Positions 1-9,328 of a DNA stretch of 64,000 nucleotides are shown here, piece after piece. The DNA is from Dokdonella_A soli (GTDB taxonomy: Bacteria > Pseudomonadota > Gammaproteobacteria > Xanthomonadales > Rhodanobacteraceae): assembly GCF_039523175.1 (NCBI RefSeq), contig NZ_BAAAEU010000024.1:635771-699770 (forward strand). The letters run 5' to 3'. The notes under the pieces are model-generated. The model made no database searches, had not been told where the DNA came from, and saw nothing but the letters and a program-made list of their open reading frames with translations. Made by a program: the position numbers and the translations under genes. Position 1 is the stretch's first letter; every line of letters starts with the position of its first letter.

Positions 1-23
1 TCGTGATCGGGCCGGATTTATGA
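1..23 (+). CDS. tamA: C-terminal end of TamA (partial)
   Basis: Only the last codons are in the window. The frame ending in TGA at 21-23 reads V-I-G-P-D-L-stop, which resembles the C-terminus of TamA-type Omp85 proteins, whose final beta strand ends in a similar GP-x-L. The stop overlaps the tamB start as ATGA, as expected for a translationally coupled tamA-tamB pair. The call rests on this short tail and on the identity of the next gene. Confidence 0.5.
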
Positions 24-3000
24 GCCGTCGCCGCAACGAACATCGTGCTCCGCTCCCGCTCTCCCAAGCGCAGCTTGGGGGAGAGGGTTTCCAGCGCGCG
101 CGTAGCTCCGGCTTCACGCTGCCACGCCTGCTGAAATGGATCGGCATTGCATCCATCGTGCTCGTGCTGATCCTCGCCTCGCTGTCGTTCTGGCTGCTCG
201 GCACCGAGTCCGGCGCACATTTCGCACTCGCGCGCGCGATCGGTTCGACCGAGGGCAAGCTGGCGGTCGAGCGGTCCAGCGGCAAGCTCGCCGGCCCGCT
301 GACGCTCGAAGGCGTGCGCTGGCACGATGCCGCGGCCGGCGTCGATGCGAAGGTCGGCCGCGTGCTGATCGATCTCAAACTGCTCGAATTGCTCGGCAAG
401 CGCGTGCACATCACCCGCCTCGATATCGACCACGTCGATGTCGCATTGACCACGATGCCGCCGAAACCCGCGCCGCCCGCGTCGGAGTTCTCGCTGGCCG
501 CGCCGATCGACATCGCGCTCGACCGGCTCGCGCTGAAGCAGGCCGCGATCACGCAGGACGGCAAGCCGCTGTTCGCGCTCGACAGCCTCGATCTCGGCGG
601 CGCGTGGACGCGCAGCGGTGCGGTCGTGAAGGCGTTGAACCTGCGCGCGCCGGAAGGCAGTGTGGATCTGTCCGGCACGATTTCCGCGCTGGCCGGTTAT
701 CCCGGCAACGGCGAAACGAGCTTCCGCTGGAAGGTCGCCGATGTCGACTACGCCGGAACGCTGAAGGCGAATGGCGACGGCAGGCAGGCGCGGCTCGATC
801 TGAATCTCAGCGAGCCGACACCGGCGACCGTCGCAGCGGCGCTGACGCAGTCGCGTGATTTCCCGTGGATCGCGAAGGTCGCGGTGCCGCGTTTCGATCC
901 GAAGCGCGTGCAGAAAGGTTCGACGCTGACGGCACTCGCGCTGAACCTCGAAGGTTCCGGCGACAAGGACCACGGCGCACTGAACGGCGAAGTCGATGTC
1001 AACGAACATCGCGTGCAGCTCGAACCGCTGCGCTACGCGCTGGCCGGGCAGTTGCTGAAGATCGAGGCGCTGACGCTGAAGAGCCCGGAAGCGGCCGGCA
1101 CATTGAATGCGAATGGCGAAGTGCAGCTCGATGCGAAACCGGTATCCGCGACGCTCGCACTGGAATGGCAGGGTGTCGAATTGCCCGCCGATCTCGCCGG
1201 CCAGGTGCTCGCCACGCACGGCAAGCTCAACGCATCCGGCAGCGCGGAGAAATTCCACGCCGACGGCGCGCTCGCGATCGGTCCGCCCGGCAAGCTTGCG
1301 GATCTCGCGCTGGATCTCGACGGCACGCCGGACCTGGTCACGCTGAAACAACTTGCGTTGAAACAATCCAGGGCCGGCCTCGATGCACAAGGCACGGTGA
1401 AGCTGAAGCCGGCGATCGGCTGGCAGCTGATCGCGAAGGCGGACAAGTTCGACCCCGGTGCGTTCGCGGCCGAATGGCCGGGCGCGCTCGATTTCAACCT
1501 GGCCACCGACGGCGTGATGACCGACAAGGGTCCGGACGCGACGATCGAGCTGGACCGGCTCGGCGGAACGTTGCGCAAGCGTCCGATCTCGGGCAACGCG
1601 GATCTGAAGATCAAGCCCGACTACATCGTCGATGGCACGCTCGACATCGCTTCCGGCAAGAGCCGGGTCGACGTGACCGGTCGCGGCGGCAACCAGACCG
1701 ATGCCACGATCAAGCTCGCGATCGCCTCGCTCGGCGACTGGCTGCCGAACGCCGGCGGCCATCTCGATGGCGAGTTCCGCGCACAGGGCAAGTGGCCCGG
1801 GCTCGCCGTGACCGGCACTGCGCACGGTGCGCAGATCGTGTCCGGCACGACGCAGGTTGGCACGCTCGACGTCACTGCGAACATCGCGAACCTGCAACCG
1901 CCGCAGGGCAGCGTGAATGTCAAAGCCACGAAGATCAGCAGCGGCAGCCTGGCGTTCGACACGCTCGATCTCGACGGCAGCGGCAACCAGCAGGCACATG
2001 CGCTTATGCTCGATGCGCACGGGACACCGCTGGGTCTCAAGCTCGCGTTGTCCGGTAGCGCGAAGGATGACGGCCGCTGGAGCGGCACGCTGAAGACGCT
2101 CGACGTCGCGATCAAGGGTGCGCCGCCGCTCGCGCTCGAACAGCCCGCGCAACTCGCCTGGGACGGCCAGCAGTTCAGCGCGACCGAAGCTTGTCTCGCC
2201 GGCGGCGGCCCGAAACTCTGCGTCGCCGGTAGCGGCGGTGCCGATGGCGCGCTTGCAGCGCGTTACCGGATCGAGCAACTGCCGATCGCGCTGATCTCGA
2301 AACTCGCCTCGCCCGAAGCGCCGTTCAGGGCCGACGGCGTGATCGCCGGCAACGGCGACCTCCAGCGCGCCGCGAACGGCGCGTTGAACGGGAACGCGAC
2401 GATCCATTCCGATCAGGGCAGCGTCGCCTACCCCGACAACGCGAACCAGCCGCTGCTTGCCTATACCGGCCTCGCGCTCGACGCACAGCTTTCGCCGCAG
2501 TCGACGCACGCGACCTTGCGCGCGACACTCGACCACGACGGGAAACTCGATGGCCAGATCACGCTGAGCGGTGCACCGGGCTCCGCGCAAGCGTTGTCCG
2601 GCCACGTCGATCTCGCGCTGAACAGCCTCGGCTTCCTCGAGTTGCTGACACCGGAAGTCGCGAACACCAAGGGCCGGCTCGCCGCGAACTACACGATTGC
2701 AGGAACCACGGCCGCGCCGCAATTGAACGGCGCGCTGACCCTGAAGGATTTCGCGACCGAGGTGCCGTCCGCCGGACTCAAGCTGCACGACGGCGACGTC
2801 ACGGTGCACGCGACCGACTCCGAACACTTCACGCTCGACGGCACGCTGAAATCCGGCGAAGGCACACTGACCCTCTCCGGCGGCGGCGGGGTCGGCGCGA
2901 CCGCGCCGCTGAAAGCCAGCATCAAGGGCACCAACTTCCTCGCCGCCGACATCCCGGCGGCCAAGGTGGTCATCTCGCCGGACCTGACGATCGAGCGCAG

Positions 3001-3874
3001 CGCCGAGAACATCAAGGTCGGTGGCAGCATCGAGATCCCGATGACCAATGTCGATCTCGCCAAGCTGCCCGGCGGCGGTGTCGCCAAGACCTCGCCCGAC
3101 GTGGTCGTCACCGACGCCGAGCAGCCCGCACCGGGCAAGCCGCTGCCGGTCGTCGTTGCCGTGACCGTGAAACTCGGCGACGACGTCAAGCTCGCCGGCC
3201 TCGGCCTCGACGGCACGATCGGCGGCCAGCTGCAGATCGACCAGCGTCCCGGCAAGCTCGCGACCGGCACCGGCACGCTGAATGTTGGCGGCAGCTACAA
3301 GGCCTACGGACAGAGTCTCAAGATCGAATCCGGTCGCCTGCTGTTTGCCGGCACCGCGCTCGACAATCCCGGCCTCGACGTGCGTGCGGTGCGCAAGATC
3401 CTTGGTGCTTCGCAAGGCCAGGGCGACGACACGATCACCGCCGGGCTGCAGATCCGCGGCACTGCGCTCGTTCCGGTTTTGACCGTATTTTCGCAGCCGG
3501 CGATGGAACAGTCCGAGGCGCTCTCGTACCTGATCACCGGCAAACCGCTGTCGGGCCTCAAGAGCGGCGAAGGCGACATGCTCGGCAGTGCCGCGCGCGC
3601 GCTCGGCTCGGCCGGCGGCGACCTGCTCGCGAAAGGCATCGGCGCGCGCATGGGCGTCGACGCCGGCGTTTCCGACAACACCGCGCTCGGCGGCGCTGCG
3701 TTCACAGTCGGCAAGTACCTTTCGCCGAAGCTGTATCTCAGCTACGGCGTCGGCCTGTTCACGCCGGGCGAAGTGGTCACGCTGAAATACCTGTTCAGCA
3801 CGCGCTGGAATTTCGAGGCGCAGAACGCGACGACGGGCAATCGCGCCGGTATCAACTATCGTTATGAGCGTTAG
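20..3874 (+). CDS. tamB: TamB, translocation and assembly module inner-membrane component
   Basis: A 1284-residue AsmA/TamB-like protein. One transmembrane anchor (about residues 39-61) is followed by a very long periplasmic part rich in alternating beta-strand repeats. The C-terminal TamB domain (about 950-1284) contains the conserved stretches RPGKLATGTGTLNVGGSY and AMEQSEALSYLITGKPLSG. TamB spans the periplasm and works with the outer-membrane partner TamA in envelope protein insertion or lipid transport. The ATG overlaps the preceding stop. Residues about 12-23 (PLPLSQAQLGGEG) are encoded by a hairpin repeat at 55-88, so the cytoplasmic leader is longer than usual; a later start is possible but no better site was seen. 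Confidence 0.9.
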   Translation: MSRRRNEHRAPLPLSQAQLGGEGFQRARSSGFTLPRLLKWIGIASIVLVLILASLSFWLLGTESGAHFALARAIGSTEGKLAVERSSGKLAGPLTLEGVRWHDAAAGVDAKVGRVLIDLKLLELLGKRVHITRLDIDHVDVALTTMPPKPAPPASEFSLAAPIDIALDRLALKQAAITQDGKPLFALDSLDLGGAWTRSGAVVKALNLRAPEGSVDLSGTISALAGYPGNGETSFRWKVADVDYAGTLKANGDGRQARLDLNLSEPTPATVAAALTQSRDFPWIAKVAVPRFDPKRVQKGSTLTALALNLEGSGDKDHGALNGEVDVNEHRVQLEPLRYALAGQLLKIEALTLKSPEAAGTLNANGEVQLDAKPVSATLALEWQGVELPADLAGQVLATHGKLNASGSAEKFHADGALAIGPPGKLADLALDLDGTPDLVTLKQLALKQSRAGLDAQGTVKLKPAIGWQLIAKADKFDPGAFAAEWPGALDFNLATDGVMTDKGPDATIELDRLGGTLRKRPISGNADLKIKPDYIVDGTLDIASGKSRVDVTGRGGNQTDATIKLAIASLGDWLPNAGGHLDGEFRAQGKWPGLAVTGTAHGAQIVSGTTQVGTLDVTANIANLQPPQGSVNVKATKISSGSLAFDTLDLDGSGNQQAHALMLDAHGTPLGLKLALSGSAKDDGRWSGTLKTLDVAIKGAPPLALEQPAQLAWDGQQFSATEACLAGGGPKLCVAGSGGADGALAARYRIEQLPIALISKLASPEAPFRADGVIAGNGDLQRAANGALNGNATIHSDQGSVAYPDNANQPLLAYTGLALDAQLSPQSTHATLRATLDHDGKLDGQITLSGAPGSAQALSGHVDLALNSLGFLELLTPEVANTKGRLAANYTIAGTTAAPQLNGALTLKDFATEVPSAGLKLHDGDVTVHATDSEHFTLDGTLKSGEGTLTLSGGGGVGATAPLKASIKGTNFLAADIPAAKVVISPDLTIERSAENIKVGGSIEIPMTNVDLAKLPGGGVAKTSPDVVVTDAEQPAPGKPLPVVVAVTVKLGDDVKLAGLGLDGTIGGQLQIDQRPGKLATGTGTLNVGGSYKAYGQSLKIESGRLLFAGTALDNPGLDVRAVRKILGASQGQGDDTITAGLQIRGTALVPVLTVFSQPAMEQSEALSYLITGKPLSGLKSGEGDMLGSAARALGSAGGDLLAKGIGARMGVDAGVSDNTALGGAAFTVGKYLSPKLYLSYGVGLFTPGEVVTLKYLFSTRWNFEAQNATTGNRAGINYRYER
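55..88. repeat. Palindromic repeat, type F, inside tamB 5' end
   Basis: The sequence CTCTCCCAAGC faces GCTTGGGGGAGAG across a short loop. It resembles the type F hairpins at 59255-59291 and 59413-59449 (arms CCCTCTCCCCCAACG and CGTTGGGGGAGAGGG), with two bases fewer in the left arm. It is translated as part of the TamB N-terminus before the membrane anchor. Confidence 0.6.
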
Positions 3875-3933
3875 GCAACGGCGCGCATGGTGCTCGATGA
3901 AGGCCCCTTGGATCTGAACCGCACCGATCGTCG

Positions 3934-4632
3934 ATGAGTCACAGCACCGATCCCGAGTCGCGCCTCGAACACAGCTGGCGAGCGAATGCCGCCGCGTGGT
4001 CGAGCGCGGTGCGCGAACAGCGGATCGCGAGCCGTCGCGCCGGCACCGATGCCGCGATCATCGATGCAGTCGTGCGAACGGGCGCCAGACGTGTCCTCGA
4101 CCTCGGCTGCGGCGAAGGCTGGCTTGCTCGCGCCCTCGCTGCGCGCGGACGCGAGGTCGTCGGCATCGATGCAAGTCCTGAACTCGTCAGCGCTGCGCGC
4201 GCGCTCGGTGGCGGACGCTTCGAGATCGCCTCGTACGCAGGGCTCGCCGCACGCACGCAGGCATTCGGCGTGTTCGATGCGGTGGCCTGCAATTTTTCAT
4301 TGCTCGGCGAGGACGTGCAGATGCCGTTGCGCGCGGCACGGGAGGCACTGCGCTCCGGAGGTTCGCTGGTCGTGCAAACCGTGCATCCATGGGCCGCGTG
4401 CGGAAACGACCCTTATGTCGACGGCTGGCGTATCGAGACCTTCGAAACTTTCGGCGGCAAGTTCAACGAACCGATGCCGTGGTATTTCCGCACGCTGTCT
4501 TCCTGGCTGCGGGACCTACGCTCAAACAGCTTCGTCATCGACGAGATGATCGAACCCGTCGATCCTGCCAGTGGCCGACCGCTGTCACTGCTGCTGCGCT
4601 GTTCCCCGCAAGACCCGAACGCAATCACCTGA
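3934..4632 (+). CDS. Class I SAM-dependent methyltransferase
   Basis: A 232-residue protein with a Rossmann-type methyltransferase core. The SAM-binding motif I is VLDLGCGEGWLARAL (about residues 49-63), followed by the acidic motif VVGIDASPELV at the end of strand 2. A later segment, FDAVACNFSLL, fits motif IV. The family methylates small molecules; the substrate cannot be read from the sequence. It lies 59 bp after tamB on the same strand and converges on the glycosyltransferase, with only 3 bp between the two stops. Confidence 0.8.
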   Translation: MSHSTDPESRLEHSWRANAAAWSSAVREQRIASRRAGTDAAIIDAVVRTGARRVLDLGCGEGWLARALAARGREVVGIDASPELVSAARALGGGRFEIASYAGLAARTQAFGVFDAVACNFSLLGEDVQMPLRAAREALRSGGSLVVQTVHPWAACGNDPYVDGWRIETFETFGGKFNEPMPWYFRTLSSWLRDLRSNSFVIDEMIEPVDPASGRPLSLLLRCSPQDPNAIT

Positions 4633-4635
4633 CCC

Positions 4636-5937
4636 TCATCGTTGCTTCGCGGGTGCCGGTCCCACCGAACGCGTGGCATAGTGTTCGACAAGATCCGCGG
4701 CAACCGCAGGTGGATCCCCGGCTCCTCGCAGCGTCGTCGAAAAATCCCGAGCCCGTGCGCGCAGCGCGTCATCTCCAAGAGCACGCGCGGTTTGATCGAG
4801 CACGTCGCGCCACGGGATCGACACGGCCTTGTCGAAGTAGCGCTGCCGGTCGGAGAAGTCACGCAGGCCGATTGGGTTCAGATTGAGGCCGAGGCCGAGT
4901 TCGACCAGGCGCGAGGCGATCGTCGCCTGATCGATGTTGTGCGGAATCGCGACGACCGGCTTGCCGTGCCACAGGGCTTGCATCGCGGTGCCGTGGCTGC
5001 CGGTGCCGACGACGATGTCGGCGTGCATGCAGGCCTTCAGTCCAGGCGTCAGCGACTGGATCACGAAGTTGTCCCGGTCTGCCGTAAAGTCCGCACGCGG
5101 GAAGTTGGGGCCGAGCGTCAGCAGCACGTTCCAGTCGGTGCGCGCCGCGAGCGCATCGATCAGGTCGAGGTAACTTTGCTTGCGATAGATCGAACCGCCG
5201 AGTGACACGTAGACGAATGGCTTCGACAGATCGGCGAAGAGTTCAGCGGGCTCGAACCGGACACGCTCGAAACCGGACCAGAACAGCGGCCCGACGAAAT
5301 GCAGGTCGTTGCGCCCGGAGCGGCCGATCGGCTCGAATGCGGCGACGCTCGGTACGAGCACGGCAGTGCGACGATTCACGTCCGCCCGATCATGCGGGCG
5401 CTCGTCAATGCCGAGGCGTTGGTAGAACGCGCGGATCTCCGGCAGGTATTTCGCGCTGAATTTGCGCTCGAACAGCGGCCGCGCGAGCGTGCGCATTATC
5501 CGGTGGTCGAGTCCGTCGCCCGCCAGCGACAACCCGAGCAATCCCTTGAACTCAGGCAGCCACTGAGCGTTGATCACGGAGACCTGCGGAATGCCGAGCT
5601 TCAGGCTCGCTGTGGGACCGAAGAAGCTCGGCGAACTCACGATCACGTCAGGCCGGAACGCGGTCGCTGCATCGATCTCGTCGCCGAGCCAGCTCATGAA
5701 CAGGTCGCGATTGTTGGCGAAGTACGACAGGCTCTGGTCGTGCTCGTCGTTGAGGTTCACATCCGCATGGCCTTCGCCATGGACCGCATGGCCGGACCGC
5801 TCGACGAAGACCTTCTTCGATGTCGAGGTCGTGAACAGGATGTCGTGACCGCGCGCCTTCAGCGCATCGGCGATCGCGAGCAGGCGCGCGATGTGCGCAA
5901 TCGCTCCTCCGGAGTACGGCGTGAACAGGATTTTCAT
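4636..5937 (-). CDS. Glycosyltransferase, UDP-glycosyltransferase/MGT-like
   Basis: A 433-residue GT-B glycosyltransferase. The N-terminal domain begins MKILFTPYSGGAIAHIARLL, typical of enzymes that process macrolides, flavonoids or glycolipids. The C-terminal donor-binding segment VVGTGSHGTAMQALWHGKPV followed by AIPHNIDQ matches the nucleotide-sugar motif (G-x-G-S/T...HG-x-P...P-x-x-x-DQ). The start was placed at MKIL, because the longer reading adds an 11-residue non-homologous extension. Acceptor and sugar are unknown. It stands alone; the 175 bp upstream (5938-6112) hold no recognised element. Confidence 0.75.
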   Translation of the reverse strand: MKILFTPYSGGAIAHIARLLAIADALKARGHDILFTTSTSKKVFVERSGHAVHGEGHADVNLNDEHDQSLSYFANNRDLFMSWLGDEIDAATAFRPDVIVSSPSFFGPTASLKLGIPQVSVINAQWLPEFKGLLGLSLAGDGLDHRIMRTLARPLFERKFSAKYLPEIRAFYQRLGIDERPHDRADVNRRTAVLVPSVAAFEPIGRSGRNDLHFVGPLFWSGFERVRFEPAELFADLSKPFVYVSLGGSIYRKQSYLDLIDALAARTDWNVLLTLGPNFPRADFTADRDNFVIQSLTPGLKACMHADIVVGTGSHGTAMQALWHGKPVVAIPHNIDQATIASRLVELGLGLNLNPIGLRDFSDRQRYFDKAVSIPWRDVLDQTARALGDDALRARARDFSTTLRGAGDPPAVAADLVEHYATRSVGPAPAKQR

Positions 5938-6112
5938 GAATCCCCTGACGATACGAACCGGCTCGGGCATCCGTTCCGGACGTCTGCGCCCTCACGAGCG
6001 CCATGCCGATTCGAATGCCGTCCCCTGCGGGTGCCCTGCCCGCGAAACCCCGGCCGATAGTAACGTCATTTGACGGCCTCGCGAAGGAACCCTCGGATGA
6101 TCGAGGCCCAAT

Positions 6113-7348
6113 CTAGTGCCGGCCGGCCGCGGTATCGGCGAGGGCCTGGCGCAGCGGTGCGATTGCGTTCGCGGCGGCGAGACCCGCTCCACGGGCGACT
6201 GCGAGCGGCATGAACGCGCTGCCGAATGCGCGTTCGATGGCATCGAGTCCCTGCGCGGCGAGCGTGTTCTCGCTACGCCGCTCGCGCTCATAGCGGCGCA
6301 GCACATGCGTGGCGCCGATGTCGCTGCCGCGCTCGCGTGCAGCGCGCAGGGTCGCGTGCAGCGCGCGCGCGTCGCGGAAACCGAGGTTCATGCCCTGCCC
6401 GGCGAGCGGATGCACGACATGCGCGGCGTCGCCAGCGAGCAGGCAGCGGCCGGCCACATACTTCTCGGCAAGGCGCAGGCGCAGCGGGAATGCGGCGCGC
6501 GGTGTGCTCGCGGTGACCGCGCCGAGGCGGAAATCGAATGCGCAACCAAGCTCCGCGCGGAACGCTGCGTCATCGAGAGCGAGGATGCGCGCCGCCTCGG
6601 CATCGGGCAGCGACCAGACGATCGAGCAGCGGCCGTCCGCAAGCGGCAGGAACGCGAGCGGACCGCCGGGCTGGAAGCGCTGCCAGGCAGTGCCTTCGTG
6701 CGCACGTTCGGTCGCGACATGCGCGACGACCGCGCGCTGGTCGTAATCGCCACCCTCGAACGCGATACCGAGCTTGGCGCGCACCGACGATTCGGCGCCC
6801 TCGGCGGCGACCAGCAATTTCGCGCGCAGGCGCGTGCCGTCAGTGAGCGTGGCGGTCACTGCATTGACGCCATTGTCGATCTCGGCGATTTCAGCCGGGC
6901 AGTACACGCGCAGAGTCGAGTTCTTGTGGAACGTGCGGCCAGGGATGGCCGCTTTTTGATCTTCGCGATCAGGGACGAGCGCAGACCACAATACATGCTG
7001 GATCAGCTTGTTCTCGACGATCCATCCGAGCGCCGCCTCGCCGCGGTCGGCCGCGTCGAATGCGAGTTCGCCCGGTGCGAGCGCGTCCCAGACGCGCATG
7101 CGGCGATACGGTCCGATGCGCGCAGACGCGATCGAGGTCCAGACGCCGAGGTCGTGGAGCAGATCGCGCGCATCGGGCGCCAGCGCGACGACGCGCAGGT
7201 CCACGTCATCTTCGGCACGCCAGGGTTTGGGCTCACGCGCCTCGATGAGCGCGACCTCGAAGCCGTCGCGCGCGAGCGCGAGTGCGATCGCGCCGCCAAC
7301 CGCCCCGGCTCCGACGACGATCGCGTCGAGTTCGCCGCGCCGGCTCAT
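6113..7348 (-). CDS. FAD-dependent 2-octaprenylphenol-type hydroxylase (UbiI/VisC family)
   Basis: A 411-residue flavoprotein monooxygenase of the UbiH/UbiF/VisC/COQ6 family. The N-terminal dinucleotide fold is VVGAGAVGGAIALALA (about residues 12-27), and the second FAD motif is LLAGDAAHVVHPLAGQGMN (about 298-316). Family members hydroxylate the benzoquinone ring during ubiquinone synthesis. Its ATG overlaps the stop of the upstream paralogue by 4 bp (ATGA), so the two hydroxylases are translated as a pair. Which ring position it attacks is not decidable from sequence; the UbiI-like role is by comparison with the neighbouring UbiH-like copy. Confidence 0.8.
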   Translation of the reverse strand: MSRRGELDAIVVGAGAVGGAIALALARDGFEVALIEAREPKPWRAEDDVDLRVVALAPDARDLLHDLGVWTSIASARIGPYRRMRVWDALAPGELAFDAADRGEAALGWIVENKLIQHVLWSALVPDREDQKAAIPGRTFHKNSTLRVYCPAEIAEIDNGVNAVTATLTDGTRLRAKLLVAAEGAESSVRAKLGIAFEGGDYDQRAVVAHVATERAHEGTAWQRFQPGGPLAFLPLADGRCSIVWSLPDAEAARILALDDAAFRAELGCAFDFRLGAVTASTPRAAFPLRLRLAEKYVAGRCLLAGDAAHVVHPLAGQGMNLGFRDARALHATLRAARERGSDIGATHVLRRYERERRSENTLAAQGLDAIERAFGSAFMPLAVARGAGLAAANAIAPLRQALADTAAGRH

Positions 7349-8559
7349 CGCAGCAGACTCAAGGTCGGCACATCACCGCGGAAGCCCATGCCGCGCAGCG
7401 CGAAACGGCGTTTCAGCGGTGCGATGCGGTCGAGCGCGTGGAAGCCGAGCGAGCGCAGCAGGCGCAGAGGCAGGAAATCGTTGCCCATCAGACGCACGAG
7501 GTCGTCGCTGAATGCGGTCGTGGCCTCGCGATCGGAGGCGCGGCGTTCGACGTGGCGTGCGAGCAGCGCGGCATCGCCGGGATCGCTGTTTGTCGCGACG
7601 GCTTCACGCAGCAACTCGGCCAGGGTCAGCGCATCGCGCAGGCCGAGATTGAAACCCTGCGCGCCGATCGGATGCACGGTCTGCGCGGCGTTGCCGACCA
7701 GCACCGTGCGCGGCGCGATGGTGCGTTCGGCGAGCCTGCGAGCGAGCGGATACGGCTTGCGCTTGCCGGGACGCGACAGGCGTCCGGCGCGCCAGCCGAA
7801 ACGTTCGTGGACGAACGCGATGAATGCCTCGTCATCGAGCGCGGCGACGCGCTCTGCGTCGGCAGCCGGAACCGTGAGCACGAGGCCGGCGCGGCGCTCG
7901 CCGAGCGGCAGCAACGCGACCGGGCCGGAGTCGGTGAAGCGCTCGTAGGCCGTGCCGTCGAGCGGCTTCTCGGTGGTCAGCGTCGTCACGAATGCGGATT
8001 GCGCGTAGTCGTGGCGGATCGCATCGATGCCGAATGCGCCGCGCACGAAGGATTCGGTGCCATCGGCGCCGACCAGCAGGCGCGTGCGCACGCGCCGGGT
8101 CGCATCGCCGCTGCGCAGCTCGACCTCGACCGCATCGGTGCCGGCATCGATCGCGACCGCCTGCGCCGGCGCGATGCGCGCGAGTTCCGCGCAGCCATCG
8201 AGACGCCGCAGCAGCGCGTTGCCGAGTTCACGTGCCGGCAGCACCGCGCCGAACGCGGGCAGGCCGAGTTCGCCGGCGTCCATACGCACCGCGCCGAAAT
8301 CGCCGCGGCGGCTGACGTGGATGCGCCGGATCGGCGTCGCCTGGGAAGCCGCGGCATTGAGCACGCCGAGCGCCTCGAGCGCGTTCACGCTGGCGCGCGC
8401 AAGCGCGAGGTTGCGCTCGTCGTAGCTCGGTTGCAGGTCGAGCCGTGGCGGCACGGCCTCGGCGAGCGCAACGCGCAAGCCGGCGCCGTCGAGTGCGATC
8501 GCAAGGCTGGCACCGACCAGGCCTCCGCCGATGATGAGGACGTCGCAGGTTTCGTTCAC
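7345..8559 (-). CDS. ubiH: 2-octaprenyl-6-methoxyphenol hydroxylase-like (UbiH family)
   Basis: A 404-residue FAD monooxygenase beginning VNETCDVLIIGGGLVGASLA at a GTG codon; the longer reading upstream is arginine-rich and unlikely to be translated. FAD motifs are IIGGGLVGASLAIAL near the N-terminus and VLVGNAAQTVHPIGAQGFN near residue 280. It is the first gene of a two-gene operon with the paralogue downstream. Family knowledge places it in aerobic ubiquinone synthesis. It diverges from the btuM-like gene, leaving about 107 bp for promoters of both. Confidence 0.8.
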   Translation of the reverse strand: MNETCDVLIIGGGLVGASLAIALDGAGLRVALAEAVPPRLDLQPSYDERNLALARASVNALEALGVLNAAASQATPIRRIHVSRRGDFGAVRMDAGELGLPAFGAVLPARELGNALLRRLDGCAELARIAPAQAVAIDAGTDAVEVELRSGDATRRVRTRLLVGADGTESFVRGAFGIDAIRHDYAQSAFVTTLTTEKPLDGTAYERFTDSGPVALLPLGERRAGLVLTVPAADAERVAALDDEAFIAFVHERFGWRAGRLSRPGKRKPYPLARRLAERTIAPRTVLVGNAAQTVHPIGAQGFNLGLRDALTLAELLREAVATNSDPGDAALLARHVERRASDREATTAFSDDLVRLMGNDFLPLRLLRSLGFHALDRIAPLKRRFALRGMGFRGDVPTLSLLR

Positions 8560-8666
8560 GCGGCGATGATAGCGGCGGCGGCGGCAACGGGGCAGTCCTT
8601 TGCGATGAAACACGCGGCCTGACGCCGTTCGGCTAAACTAGCGGCTCGCACCATCGGACTCCGACC

Positions 8667-9275
8667 ATGAACACCGCGAACCCCTCCCTGTCGAACATCG
8701 CGCGCGCCGGCATCCTGCTGATCCTCGCGCTGGTCATGCTGGCGACCCGCATCAATCATTTCGGTGCGCTGCCGGATGCGTCGTGGGCCGTGTTCTTCGT
8801 TGCCGGGTTTTATCTGCGTGGTTCCGCCCGCTGGGCGTTTCCGGCGCTGATGGCGCTCGCGGTCCTGATCGACTTCTTCGTGATCACCAGCCAGGGCATC
8901 AATTTCTGGAGCCACTATTGCGTGTCGCCGGCGTACTGGTTCCTGGTGCCGAGCTACGGCGCGCTGTGGTTCGGCGGCTCGTGGCTGCGCCAGCGCTACG
9001 CCGGCCTGCATGCGCGTGAACTCGGCCTGCTGATCGGCAGCGCGGCCGTCGCGGCCAGCGTCTGCTACCTCGTCTCGAACGGCAGCTTCTACTGGATCAG
9101 CGCGAGCGTGCCGGCGCGCAGCTTCGCGGGCTGGATGGAAAACCTCGGCGACTGGTATCTGCCGTATCTGCGCACGACGCTGATGTATGTCGGTATTGCG
9201 ACTGTTCTGCACGCGCTGACCGAGCAAGCGCTGCGCTGGATGCCGACGCAAGCTGGACATGCAGCGCGTCGCTGA
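8667..9275 (+). CDS. btuM: BtuM-like cobalamin membrane transporter (solitary S component)
   Basis: A 202-residue integral membrane protein with about six hydrophobic segments. It has the pattern HFGALPDASWAVFFVAGFYL (about residues 31-50) and a loop WSHYCVSPAYWFLVPSY with a cysteine at residue 85. Gram-negative BtuM proteins are solitary S components related to ECF vitamin transporters, and a conserved cysteine in the corresponding loop strips the cyanide from cyanocobalamin. The next gene is the cobalamin adenosyltransferase, the expected partner. No cobalamin riboswitch was seen in the 107 bp upstream. The assignment rests on remembered family features and on context. Confidence 0.65.
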   Translation: MNTANPSLSNIARAGILLILALVMLATRINHFGALPDASWAVFFVAGFYLRGSARWAFPALMALAVLIDFFVITSQGINFWSHYCVSPAYWFLVPSYGALWFGGSWLRQRYAGLHARELGLLIGSAAVAASVCYLVSNGSFYWISASVPARSFAGWMENLGDWYLPYLRTTLMYVGIATVLHALTEQALRWMPTQAGHAARR

Positions 9276-9281
9276 AGGCGG

Positions 9282-9321
9282 ACACCATCCCCACCCAACC
9301 CTCCCCTTGAAGGGGAGGGCT
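9282..9321. repeat. Palindromic repeat, type B, copy 1
   Basis: A 40-bp element starting ACACCATCCCCACCCAACC and ending in the hairpin CCCTCCCC-TTGAA-GGGGAGGG. Nearly identical copies lie at 41835-41874 and 61402-61442, and a shortened one at 51665-51698. Here it fills the gap between btuM and pduO, and its right arm ends 9 bases before the pduO start codon. Confidence 0.9.
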
Positions 9322-9328
9322 CAAGAGC

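Noticed and set aside
6116..7948. Open frame of 610 codons on the plus strand opposite the two UbiH-type genes
   Set aside because: Spans two clear flavoprotein genes, is extremely arginine-rich and has no recognisable motif.
8560..8666. Search for a cobalamin riboswitch before the BtuM-like gene
   Set aside because: No B12-box or long conserved leader could be recognised in the 107 bp available.
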